64,000 nt of DNA from Knoellia sp. S7-12 (GTDB taxonomy: Bacteria > Actinomycetota > Actinomycetes > Actinomycetales > Dermatophilaceae), in assembly GCF_040518285.1 (NCBI RefSeq), contig NZ_CP155449.1, forward strand, positions 4,030,001 to 4,094,000, written 5' to 3'. Numbering within the stretch: the stretch's first letter is position 1; each line of letters begins with the position of its first letter. Under the pieces are notes generated by a model. It had not been told where the DNA came from and did not search any database. It was given only the letters and a program-made list of their open reading frames with translations. Shown here piece by piece: positions 41,519 through 49,158 of the stretch. The position numbers and the translations under genes are program-made.

Positions 41519-42225
41519 AGGAGCTCCTTGAGGTCCTTGACGACCACCGTTGCGCCGGCGTCGGTGAGGGCCTTCGCTCCGGCACCGCGGTCCACGCCGA
41601 TGACCAGACCGAAGCCGCCTGCCGCCCCGGCCTGGACACCGCTCAGGGCATCCTCGAGGACGACCGACTGCTCTGGCGTGACCCCGAGTGCCTGCGCCGC
41701 CGCGATGAACGTGTCGGGGGCCGGTTTGCCGGCGATGCCGCGCTCGGCAGCGAGGCCCCCGTGCATGACGAACGGGAAGAAGTGGTCGACGCCGGCGGCC
41801 TTGAGGACAGCGGGGGCGTTCTTGGACGACGACACGATGGCCATCGGCATCTTGCGGGCAGCCAGGGCCTCGAGCAGGCGCAGCGAGCCGGGGTAGGCCA
41901 CGACACCGTCGGCCTCGAGGACCTCGTTGAAGGCGTCGTTCTTCCGGTTGCCGAGGCCGCACACGGTGTCTGCAGAGGGGTCGTCGGACGGGTCGCCCTG
42001 CGGCAGCTCGATGTCGCGCGAGGCGAGGAAGGCGGCCACGCCCTCGTAGCGGGGCTTGCCGTCGACATGGGCGAAATAGTCCTCGTCCGTGTAGGGCTGG
42101 TCGACGCCACGGGAAGTGAGGAATTCGTTGAACATCACCGACCAGGCCCTCATGTGGACCTCCGCCGTCGGAGTGACGACCCCATCGAGGTCAAAGAGTG
42201 CAGCCGCGTAGTCGTCCCAGTTCAT
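41515..42225 (-). CDS. pgmB: Beta-phosphoglucomutase (HAD family)
   Basis: A 236-residue HAD-superfamily mutase that converts beta-glucose 1-phosphate to glucose 6-phosphate. Nucleophile Asp12 and general acid Asp14 are in FDLDGVV; VSSSKNA is motif II, the lysine is in AGKPAPDTF (motif III), and VLEDALSGVQA is motif IV. The cap domain (DEDYFAHVDGKPRYEGV) has the PgmB-like substrate loop. It directly precedes and overlaps the GH65 gene by four bases, the usual partnership for inverting disaccharide phosphorylases. Confidence 0.88.
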   Translation of the reverse strand: MNWDDYAAALFDLDGVVTPTAEVHMRAWSVMFNEFLTSRGVDQPYTDEDYFAHVDGKPRYEGVAAFLASRDIELPQGDPSDDPSADTVCGLGNRKNDAFNEVLEADGVVAYPGSLRLLEALAARKMPMAIVSSSKNAPAVLKAAGVDHFFPFVMHGGLAAERGIAGKPAPDTFIAAAQALGVTPEQSVVLEDALSGVQAGAAGGFGLVIGVDRGAGAKALTDAGATVVVKDLKELL

Positions 42226-42271
42226 GGCGAAAGCGTAGAGGCGCCGGGCCGCTGGCGATGAATCGTCTCGA

Positions 42272-42628
42272 TCAGGTGGCGCGTCGGGCGATGAAGCCGC
42301 ACCACGAAGCCACGACCGCCACGCCCACGAGCCCCTGAAGCAGGGCCGTGTAGCGATCCGGGTAGAGCACTCCCTCGATGTAGTGGTCGATGAACCCAGA
42401 GCCGGACAGCGTCGCCTCCCCCGCCCGTTCGCGAGCCCAGTCCTCGACGTCGGTCAGCGGGCACGGGAGCGAGAAAGCCACCGTGGAGAAGCCCCATGCC
42501 GCGGCCAGCACGTGCACCCAGATCAGCCGCGGCCAGCGCCACGCCAGGAAGCCCCCGAAGACGAGGAACACCAGGAACGCGAAGTGCACGAGCATCACCG
42601 CATCGGCCAGGACCGCGTGACGGTTCAT
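42272..42628 (-). CDS. DUF2784 membrane protein
   Basis: A 118-residue protein with three or four hydrophobic helices matching the DUF2784 pattern: VHFAFLVFLVFGGFLAWRWP at the start, a CPLTDVEDW loop after helix 3, and GFIDHYIEGVLYPDRYT near the end. Function unknown. ATG 42628 is used; a start 12 codons earlier is possible. Downstream (minus strand) is the phosphoglucomutase gene after 46 bases. Confidence 0.75.
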   Translation of the reverse strand: MNRHAVLADAVMLVHFAFLVFLVFGGFLAWRWPRLIWVHVLAAAWGFSTVAFSLPCPLTDVEDWARERAGEATLSGSGFIDHYIEGVLYPDRYTALLQGLVGVAVVASWCGFIARRAT

Positions 42629-42661
42629 GACCCGATTCTGCCGCCTCAACCCGTGCCCAGA

Positions 42662-42719
42662 CATGTCGATCTCGCTGGATCATGGCGCTGTGTAGCCATG
42701 ACTCAGCGAGATCGACGTG
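42662..42719. repeat. Long imperfect hairpin downstream of the rplI operon
   Basis: GTCGATCTCGCTG (42665-42677) pairs with 42704-42716 and TCATGGC with GCCATGA inside, giving about 22 stacked pairs around an eight-base loop. It lies between rplI and the DUF2784 gene and lacks a T-run. Confidence 0.7.
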
Positions 42720-42746
42720 GAGGACCGAGAACTGCCCCGGGCATGC

Positions 42747-42783
42747 GACAGCGCCCGACCCCTTGGCGGGATCGGGCGCTGTC
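42747..42783 (-). terminator. Terminator of the rpsF-ssb-rpsR-rplI operon
   Basis: GACAGCGCCCGA (42747-42758) pairs with TCGGGCGCTGTC (42772-42783), 26 bases beyond the rplI stop. No T-run follows on the minus strand; the stem is strong. Confidence 0.7.
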
Positions 42784-42808
42784 AGTGCTCAGTGAGCGTC
42801 AGGCTGGT

Positions 42809-43255
42809 TCAGCCGGCGACGACGTTGAGCTCGACCTTGGCCTGCACGTCGGGGTGCAGACGCACGAGTGCCTCGTGGGTACCCGTGGACTTGATCGGGG
42901 TTGGAACCTCGATCTTGCGCTTGTCGAGGTCGGCGCCAATGGCTTCCTTGACCGCTGCGGCGATGTCGGCGGACGAGACGGCACCGAAGAGACGTCCCTC
43001 CTTGCCGGCATGCGCGGGAACGGTCACGGGCTTGGACTCGAGGTTGCCCTTGATCGACTGGGCCTCCTCGAGCGACGCGACTGCACGGACCTCACGGCCC
43101 TTGGCGATCGAGTCAACCTGCTTCTGTGCACCCTTGGTCCACTGCGTCGCAAGACCGCGACGGAAGAGGAAGTTGCGGGCGTAGCCGTCCTTGACGTCGA
43201 CGACGTCGCCTGCACTGCCGAGGCTGGAGACCTCGTGCGTGAGAATCACCTTCAT
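42809..43255 (-). CDS. rplI: 50S ribosomal protein L9
   Basis: A 148-residue ribosomal protein binding 23S rRNA near the L1 stalk. The N-terminal domain begins [25 protein letters not shown] (typed here in two parts: [25 protein letters not shown]), followed by [11 protein letters not shown], the L9 signature, a connecting helix (residues 45-75) and a C-terminal domain ending VELNVVAG. Length is normal. It is the last gene of the rpsF-ssb-rpsR-rplI operon and starts 31 bases after rpsR. Confidence 0.95.
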   Translation of the reverse strand: MKVILTHEVSSLGSAGDVVDVKDGYARNFLFRRGLATQWTKGAQKQVDSIAKGREVRAVASLEEAQSIKGNLESKPVTVPAHAGKEGRLFGAVSSADIAAAVKEAIGADLDKRKIEVPTPIKSTGTHEALVRLHPDVQAKVELNVVAG

Positions 43256-43286
43256 TGTTCAGCTCTCCTTCTGGCTAGGTCGCGCG

Positions 43287-43523
43287 TCAGCGGGACGAGC
43301 TGGAGTAGGGAAGGAGCGCCATCTCACGGGCGTTCTTGACCGCGTTGGCGATCAGACGCTGCTCCTGGACGGACACACCGGTCACCCGACGAGCGCGGAT
43401 CTTGCCGCGGTCGGAGATGAACTTGCGCAGCAGCGCAGTGTCCTTGTAGTCAATGTTCTCGACCTTCGCCGCCTTGAGCGGGTTGGCCTTCTTCTTGGGC
43501 TTGCGCACAACTGGCTTAGCCAT
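43287..43523 (-). CDS. rpsR: 30S ribosomal protein S18, zinc-free form
   Basis: A 78-residue S18. The core [20 protein letters not shown] and [20 protein letters not shown] is canonical, but the zinc-ribbon cysteines of standard S18 (a CxFC pair near the N-terminus and the Cys/His of the GNCxxHQR segment) are replaced: ANPLKAAKV and GVSVQEQR. It is therefore a cysteine-minus protein, yet occupies the housekeeping operon position. AAAGGAGAG precedes ATG 43523. This form in the main operon is, as I recall, usual in Micrococcales. Confidence 0.94.
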   Translation of the reverse strand: MAKPVVRKPKKKANPLKAAKVENIDYKDTALLRKFISDRGKIRARRVTGVSVQEQRLIANAVKNAREMALLPYSSSSR

Positions 43524-43605
43524 CGTGGTGCTCTCCTTTTCGCTGAGCTGACTCAGCGGATGAGCCCTGGTCTCCCAGGGATGGTGTGAATCTCGTGTAG
43601 GTGGA

Positions 43606-44229
43606 TCAGAAAGGAGGCTCGTCGTAGGACGGGGCGTTGCCCCACCCTCCCTGAGCACCCTGCTGACCCGGCTGACCCTGCGGTGCCGGCTGACCACCGG
43701 CGGGCTGACCGCCGGCAGGCTGGTTCCAACCGCCCTGACCCTGTGACTGGCCACCCGAGGACGCTCCACCCTGAGGTGCAGTGCCACCGGTTGCCCACGG
43801 GTCCTGACCGCCGGCGCCACCTGAACCACCGTCGCCGCCACCAAAACCGCCGCCGCTTCCGCCACGGGAGGTCTTGTTGACCTTGGCAGTCGCGTACTTC
43901 ATCGAGGGGCCGACTTCGTCGACGTCCAACTCGATGACAGTGCGCTTCTCGCCTTCCTTGGTGTCGTAAGAACGAGACTTCAGACGGCCGGTGACAACGA
44001 CGCGCGTGCCCCGCTGGAGGGACTCGGCGACGTTCTCCGCCGCGTCACGCCAGACCGAGCAACGCATGAACAGCGTTTCGCCGTCCTTCCACTCGTTGGA
44101 CTGACGGTCGAACGTCCGCGGCGTTGAGGCCACGGTGAAGTTCGCGACGGCAGCGCCGGACGGAGTGAAGCGCAGTTCGGGGTCACCAGTGAGGTTCCCG
44201 ACGATGGTGATGAGGGTCTCGCCTGCCAT
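43606..44229 (-). CDS. ssb: Single-stranded DNA-binding protein
   Basis: A 207-residue SSB. The OB-fold takes residues 1-115 ([40 protein letters not shown]). The tail is a long Gly/Gln/Pro-rich disordered linker with repeated GGQPAGGQ units and ends in the acidic tip YDEPPF, where partner proteins bind. Located between rpsF and rpsR as in most bacteria. Length and tail fit actinobacterial SSB. Confidence 0.95.
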   Translation of the reverse strand: MAGETLITIVGNLTGDPELRFTPSGAAVANFTVASTPRTFDRQSNEWKDGETLFMRCSVWRDAAENVAESLQRGTRVVVTGRLKSRSYDTKEGEKRTVIELDVDEVGPSMKYATAKVNKTSRGGSGGGFGGGDGGSGGAGGQDPWATGGTAPQGGASSGGQSQGQGGWNQPAGGQPAGGQPAPQGQPGQQGAQGGWGNAPSYDEPPF

Positions 44230-44326
44230 GGATCAGGTCCCCTTGTGGTCTGGTGCGGTGGCGTTTCAGGTATGCCGTAAAGCTTCAGTCAGCGTGAATC
44301 GCTGGGTTGAGTCGGTGAGACGAAGT

Positions 44327-44614
44327 TCAGGCGCCGGGGCGCAGGAGCTTGGTCCGCATGATCGACTCGTTGAGCCCGAGCTGACGGTCCAGCTCCTTGG
44401 CGGTTGCCGGCTCCGAGGTGAAGTTGACGATGGCGTAGATGCCTTCGGCCTTCTTCTTGATCTCGTAGGCCAGGCGACGGCGGCCCCAGATGTCGACGTT
44501 GTCGACGGTGCCACCGTCCTTGGTGATGACGGTGAGGAACTTGTCGAGCGACGGCTGAACCGTGCGGTCGTCGAGTTCCGGGTCGAGAATGACCATGAGT
44601 TCATACTGACGCAT
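44327..44614 (-). CDS. rpsF: 30S ribosomal protein S6
   Basis: A 95-residue S6, the S18-binding protein of the small subunit platform. It starts [19 protein letters not shown] and contains [20 protein letters not shown], both diagnostic. First gene of the operon; AGGAGG is 11 bases upstream of ATG 44614 and can be sequestered by an upstream CCTCCT (see leader). An octamer copy and a small hairpin lie in the 97-base gap to ssb. Confidence 0.95.
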   Translation of the reverse strand: MRQYELMVILDPELDDRTVQPSLDKFLTVITKDGGTVDNVDIWGRRRLAYEIKKKAEGIYAIVNFTSEPATAKELDRQLGLNESIMRTKLLRPGA

Positions 44615-44625
44615 GCGTTAACCCG

Positions 44626-44668
44626 CCTCCTTCGGTCTGAACGGTCACGGTCTCTCCGTGACAGGAGG
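44626..44668 (-). promoter_or_regulatory. rpsF leader, probable S6:S18 autoregulatory structure
   Basis: In the leader, CCTCCT (44668-44663 on the minus strand) can pair with the Shine-Dalgarno AGGAGG (44631-44626), enclosing a perfect hairpin GTCACGG-AGAGA-CCGTGAC and an unpaired segment containing CCG just before the ribosome site. This is the general form of the S6:S18 leader described in other bacteria, where the ribosomal protein pair represses its own operon. Confidence 0.6.
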
Positions 44669-44756
44669 GTATGCATCGCTACCGACACGGCTGTGGAGTT
44701 GTCCACAGGGCATTGGTAACTGGGCAAGGGTACCGGCTGGACGGCATACGACTAAA

Positions 44757-46016
44757 TCAGCCTCCACCGGCCTCAACCTGCCTCAATCGAGACTTCAGGT
44801 CATCGGGCTCACCGCTGGGCGCCGTTGCCGTCTGCCAGGCGCGGATGGCGAGGAAGCAGACGGCGGCCACACGCAGGAGCAGCGCCACGGCATACCAGCT
44901 CGCGGGCAGCGAACGATCGGAATTCTCGAGCCCTGCGAGATAGAGCCACACCGCGACGAAGTGCACCGCTTCTGCGAGCGCCCACACCACGTGGTCGCGC
45001 CAACGCAGCCCGGCCAGCGCCACGAGAGGCACGAGCCACAGCGACGCCTGCACCGGGAACGACTTGCCGCTCACGAGCACGATCGCCACCGCAAGGAGTG
45101 CCACCGCACCGAGGCGCGGCGTCGACGGGGCACCAAGGGCGAGCAGCGCGGCGAGCACGATCGCGACCCCGATCCCCAGCGCCGCGACGACCGTGAGAAC
45201 AGTTGGCGCCCACGGACTGCCGGCGAGGGTCGGGAGATACCAGACCGACCCGAGGCCCGCGGGGGTGTCGAGCCACGTGGACCAGGAGCGGGTGAGGGTG
45301 CCCGGCGACAGGAGGAGGAAGGGGATCGCGATGGCGATCACGGCCGCGAGCGCCGAGCCACCGAGCCGGACCAGCTCGCGCTCACGACCGGTCCGCCATG
45401 CGTGGACGGCGACGACGAGGAGCAGCAACGCTGGGTAGGTCCGCGCCGTGACCCCGGCGCCGAGCAACACCCCGGCCACCGCGGGATGTCGTCGACTCCA
45501 CGCCCACAGTCCACCCGTCGCGAGGACCACGCCCAGCAGGTCAGGTGACAGCAGGATCGTCAGCGCGGCGACCGGAGCGACCGCGACCTGCAGGGCGTCA
45601 CCACGGTGGCCCGGCGTCGTCCGCACCCACCACGCCATGAGGACCAGGGCCACGACCGCGAGCACGGCCCAGACACCGAGCACCCACCGTTGGGTCGCGA
45701 GCGGCCCCTCCCCCGGTCCGAGGCCGGCGATGAACGAGACGACCGCACCGGTCAGCGGAGGGTGGTCGAGAGGGACGTCACCCGAGAGGTATGCCGTGAG
45801 CCCGCGTTCGGCCTCGGCGCTCTGGACCCCGACCGCGAGGTCGGAGTAGCAGAACCGCCAGAACGGCTCGGTCCCACCCCACCCGTCATCGAGGCATGGC
45901 CCCTGCTTCCACAGGGCCGCCAGGACCGGCAGGGCTGCCAGCAGCGCGACCACAGCGAAACCCGAGTCCGCAATCCGCGGCCGGTCCCGGTGAGTCACCG
46001 CAGCGGGACCGGCCAC
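44757..46016 (-). CDS. Polytopic membrane glycosyltransferase-like protein (GT87/DUF2029 type)
   Basis: A 419-residue protein with about ten hydrophobic segments and an early extracytoplasmic loop containing YSDLAVGVQSAEAERGLTAY then DHPPLTGAVVSFIAGL; the Asp-His-Pro-Pro region resembles the catalytic aspartate loop of GT-C mannosyltransferases such as GT87. It corresponds in position to the conserved membrane protein between ponA1 and rpsF in mycobacteria (Rv0051). It starts three bases after the PBP gene ends, so the two are coupled; a role in cell-envelope polysaccharide is plausible but not shown. Confidence 0.7.
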   Translation of the reverse strand: MAGPAAVTHRDRPRIADSGFAVVALLAALPVLAALWKQGPCLDDGWGGTEPFWRFCYSDLAVGVQSAEAERGLTAYLSGDVPLDHPPLTGAVVSFIAGLGPGEGPLATQRWVLGVWAVLAVVALVLMAWWVRTTPGHRGDALQVAVAPVAALTILLSPDLLGVVLATGGLWAWSRRHPAVAGVLLGAGVTARTYPALLLLVVAVHAWRTGRERELVRLGGSALAAVIAIAIPFLLLSPGTLTRSWSTWLDTPAGLGSVWYLPTLAGSPWAPTVLTVVAALGIGVAIVLAALLALGAPSTPRLGAVALLAVAIVLVSGKSFPVQASLWLVPLVALAGLRWRDHVVWALAEAVHFVAVWLYLAGLENSDRSLPASWYAVALLLRVAAVCFLAIRAWQTATAPSGEPDDLKSRLRQVEAGGG

Positions 46017-46019
46017 GGG

Positions 46020-48284
46020 TCAGCCGGTTTGCTCATTGTTGACGGCTGGCGGCGGCGTCGTTGTTGGTAGGGGGATCGTCGGCCTGCCGGGTGACTTCGT
46101 CGGCTTCGGAGTCTTTGTGGGCGTCGGCTGGGGCTTCGGGGGCTCCGGCGTCGGAGTCGGAGTCGGAGTGCTCGGCGGAGTCGTCGACGACGGAGCCTGC
46201 GTGGTCGGGTCCGGCCGCTGGGTGGTGCCACCCGTGTTGCCGCCCGTGTTCCCGCTGGTGTTCTCTGGGCGCTGCGTCTGCTTGGGGGCCGCGTCCCTGT
46301 TGATGTAGGCAGGCTCGGGGAACCTCTGCCTCTCCATGCCGTCGGTCGCCGTGCGCATGTAGTCGGTCCAGATGCGCACCGGGATCGTGCTGCCGGTGAT
46401 GAAGCCATACCCGGGAACATCATCCATCTGGTTCGTGGTGTTCGGTGTGCCGTCGGGTTTGACGGCCGTGCCGTCGCCCTTGTACATGCCGACGGCGGTC
46501 GCGAGCTGGGGGGTGAAGCCGTCGAACCAGGCGGAGTAGTTGTCGCTCGAGGTGCCCGTCTTCCCGGCGGCCGGGCGGTTGAGCCGCTCGCCGGCGTAGT
46601 CACCGCTGCCCCTCTCGATGACCTGCTCCATGCAGTAGACGACATCGGAGACGAGGTCGGCGGGGAAAGCGCGTGAAGTTTGCGGCTTCGCCTTGTAGTC
46701 GAACGAGTCGTCGGTGGCCTTCACCGACTTCACGTAGTAAGGCGTGGCCTTGATCCCCTTGGCCGCGAGGGTCGCGTAAGCGTTGGCCATGTCGATCACC
46801 CTGACGTTGTCGGTGCCGAGGACGTTGGCGTAGTTGACGTCGAGCTTTGTTGTGATCCCCGCCTGCTTCGCCGCTGCGGCCGTGTTCTTGGGGCCAGCAA
46901 TGATGTTGAGCCGGGCATAGACCGTGTTGACCGAGCTGGCGGTGGCGGTGGCGACGGTTATCCGGCCGAAGCCGTTGTTGTCAAAGTTGCGCACGCCTCC
47001 GCGACGGTTGAACTCCGTCTTGCCGCCGGGGTTCTCGAACTCGTCGAAGTACTGCGGGCTGGCGCCGGCGAAGGTGTTGCGAATGCTGACGTCACCGCTT
47101 TGAAGGGCTGCGATGAGGGCGAAGACCTTGAACGTCGACCCGGCTTGCATCGTGGCGTCGGTCGCGGTGCTGAACTGATTCTTGGCGTAGTCGGCGCCAC
47201 CGTAGAGCGCCTCCACGGCCCCGTCACCGGGCTTGATCGAGGTGAGACCGACCTTGAGATCGGGCGCCTTCGCGGGGATGCGTTCCTTGACGGCATCCTG
47301 TGCTGCCTTCTGCTTCTTGGCGTCGATCGTCGTGACGATGCGCAGGCCACCACGGGAGGTCTCGGCTTCGGTGAGCTTGACCTTCTTGGCGAGTTCTTCC
47401 TTCACGTTCTGGATGACGTAGCCGTTGGCGCCACCCGCCGTCGGCGGCGAGTACTTCTGGAACTTCTTGGGGAACGTCGCTTCTGCCCGCTGCTGGGGGG
47501 TCAGCCAACCCTGCTGGACCATCGCATCGAGGATGTAGCCGGACCGGGTCTGGGCGTTCTTGGTCTGCTCGGCGCCCAGGCGCGGGTCGTAGAACGACGG
47601 CCCGCGGATCGCGGACGCGAGGAAGGCGCCTTCGGCCGCTGTCAGCTTGGAGACGTCCTTGCCGAAGTAGGCCTTCGAGGCGGTCTGGATGCCGTAGGCC
47701 CCCCGCCCGTAGTAGATGGTGTTGAAGTAGTTCTCGAGGATCTCGTCCTTGGACTGCTGCCCGTCGATCTTGACCGAGATGAGGATCTCGCGAGCCTTGC
47801 GCGAGAGGGTCCGGTCCTGGCTGAGGAAGTAGTTCTTGACGTACTGCTGGGTGATCGTCGACCCTCCCTGGGTCGCCTCCCCGCCCTTGACCGCGACCCA
47901 CACCGCGCGGGCGATGCCGGTGGGCGAGATGCCGTTGTTCTCGTAGAAGTTGTGGTCCTCGGCCGCGAGCATGGCCTGCTGCACGTGCTTGGGGACCTGC
48001 TTGAGCTCGACCGGCTCGCGGTTCTGCTCGGAGAACCGGCCCATCTCGGTCTTGCCGTCGGCGAAGTAGATGATGTTGGTCTGTGCCACCGCGAGGTCGT
48101 TGGGCTTGGGCACCTTGACCATCGTGTAGGCGACGCCAACGCCGGCGAGGCCGAGAAGGAACAGCGCGATCAGCGTGTAGAGGATCCGGCGGGGCCACGA
48201 CCGGCGCGGGCCCTTGCCCGACCGGGCCGGGGTGGCCTCGTTGAGACGGCGGGCCTCGGCGCGCGAACGGGGTGCGTTGCTCAT
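46020..48284 (-). CDS. ponA: Class A penicillin-binding protein (PonA-like)
   Basis: A 754-residue bifunctional peptidoglycan synthase. A cytoplasmic basic segment and one transmembrane helix (about 34-54) precede the GT51 transglycosylase domain, with catalytic Glu109 in AAEDHNFYENNGIS and GGSTITQQYVKN. The transpeptidase domain has Ser383-x-x-Lys386 (STFK), SVN downstream and KTG starting at Lys575. The last 100 residues are a Pro/Thr-rich tail with tandem TPTPTP and KTPKPTKSP units, probably spanning the wall. ATG 48284 is preferred over a start 22 codons upstream. Order ponA-membrane protein-rpsF matches mycobacteria. Confidence 0.92.
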   Translation of the reverse strand: MSNAPRSRAEARRLNEATPARSGKGPRRSWPRRILYTLIALFLLGLAGVGVAYTMVKVPKPNDLAVAQTNIIYFADGKTEMGRFSEQNREPVELKQVPKHVQQAMLAAEDHNFYENNGISPTGIARAVWVAVKGGEATQGGSTITQQYVKNYFLSQDRTLSRKAREILISVKIDGQQSKDEILENYFNTIYYGRGAYGIQTASKAYFGKDVSKLTAAEGAFLASAIRGPSFYDPRLGAEQTKNAQTRSGYILDAMVQQGWLTPQQRAEATFPKKFQKYSPPTAGGANGYVIQNVKEELAKKVKLTEAETSRGGLRIVTTIDAKKQKAAQDAVKERIPAKAPDLKVGLTSIKPGDGAVEALYGGADYAKNQFSTATDATMQAGSTFKVFALIAALQSGDVSIRNTFAGASPQYFDEFENPGGKTEFNRRGGVRNFDNNGFGRITVATATASSVNTVYARLNIIAGPKNTAAAAKQAGITTKLDVNYANVLGTDNVRVIDMANAYATLAAKGIKATPYYVKSVKATDDSFDYKAKPQTSRAFPADLVSDVVYCMEQVIERGSGDYAGERLNRPAAGKTGTSSDNYSAWFDGFTPQLATAVGMYKGDGTAVKPDGTPNTTNQMDDVPGYGFITGSTIPVRIWTDYMRTATDGMERQRFPEPAYINRDAAPKQTQRPENTSGNTGGNTGGTTQRPDPTTQAPSSTTPPSTPTPTPTPEPPKPQPTPTKTPKPTKSPGRPTIPLPTTTPPPAVNNEQTG

Positions 48285-48645
48285 GGAGAACTTTCGGGGC
48301 AGACAGTACGGACGAGGGCGCGCACCACCCACCGGGCAGGGGCGCCTCATCCAGTATGCCGCCCCAAACCTGTGAGCGACGTTCAGGAATGCTGGCCCCG
48401 GGACTCAGGTGGGGGGCCCACAGCAGCCTGCAGCTGCGCGGCAACCGACCTCATCGGGTGCACCAGTTCGGCCGTTCGAGACGTCCCATGGCCGGGTGCC
48501 CCCAGCGCTGCACCTGCTGTGCAGGCGCCTCCCACGTCTTGCCGGCTCGCTCGCGCAGGTGATGCGCACCTGGCGGTCATCGGCGCTGGCCGTCACGAGG
48601 GCACCGGCGCAAGAAGGCACGTTGACCACGGGTGCACTCCACCCG

Positions 48646-48672
48646 GCATACCGGAAGTCCTTCGTACGCAAC
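48646..48672. repeat. Left imperfect 27-bp repeat of the 48.6-52.6 kb patch
   Basis: 27 bases starting GCATACCGGA and ending CGCAAC match 52528-52554 in 23 positions, same orientation. The two lie beside the IS relic and the recombinase relic respectively, enclosing the large secreted-protein gene. Confidence 0.5.
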
Positions 48673-48689
48673 CACGATCACGGCGAGCG

Positions 48690-48874
48690 ATCGCCTCGCC
48701 CCCGCCCGCGATCATCGTCGCGACATCGACCAGCACCCGGCCCCGGTCATGAACAGGAATGAAACCAGCCCATGCAGTCGCCTCCGACAACGCGCTGGTC
48801 AGTCCGGTCCGGTCGGCCGACGTCCGCACCGCCACATTCCCCGAGTGAGCGATCACGCCCGTGCCGTCCCCCAT
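48690..48874 (-). pseudogene. IS1380-family transposase N-terminal relic
   Basis: The minus strand encodes VIAHSGNVAVRTSADRTGLT, SALSEA, then VHDRGRVLVDVATMIAGGGE and AIA, which matches the N-terminal region of IS1380-type transposases (SHAG...DATGLT...HDPGRVLVDLAVMLADGGEAI as I recall it). The frame then loses similarity and runs into unrelated sequence; the DDE catalytic core is absent. The remaining intergenic bases 48285-49158 contain only the repeat above and the promoter of the next gene. Confidence 0.65.
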
Positions 48875-49028
48875 TCACGGACAAATCCGCCGACCACGCT
48901 GTGCCCTTCAATTACCAGGTGCCTTCCCGCTGGAGAACTTGAACCTTCGCAAGTACAAGTATTCCGTTGCAGGACAGGCACTTTGGTGCATTTAGGCACC
49001 GAGTCAGGTCACGACACGTGAACGATCG

Positions 49029-49124
49029 AGGCTAAAGCTAGGCTAAAGGTTTGCGCAGTATGATTTTGGGACAGAATTGGCTACAATTCCCGCGTACACA
49101 ATATACCGGGGGGTTCAACATCAC
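49029..49124 (+). promoter_or_regulatory. Direct repeats and AT-rich promoter before the large secreted protein
   Basis: AGGCTAAAG occurs at 49029-49037 and 49040-49048, one helical turn apart, followed by an AT-rich stretch with TTGGCT and, 18-19 bases on, ATATAC/TATACC as a possible -35/-10 pair. An activator or sigma-factor site is likely. Confidence 0.4.
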
Positions 49125-49158
49125 GATCGTCACGTCTAGGCGGGTAACCGGAGGATGG

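Noticed and set aside
39674..41896. A 740-codon plus-strand frame antisense to the GH65 gene
   Set aside because: Same artefact; the GH65 and phosphoglucomutase readings have clear catalytic motifs and the antisense reading has none.
48405..48671. Minus-strand 88-codon frame in the ponA upstream gap
   Set aside because: Cys/Arg-rich without motif; only the adjacent IS1380 similarity at 48690-48874 is meaningful.
46680..48752. A 690-codon plus-strand frame antisense to ponA
   Set aside because: Antisense to a gene with intact PBP motifs; no recognisable domain or ribosome site.
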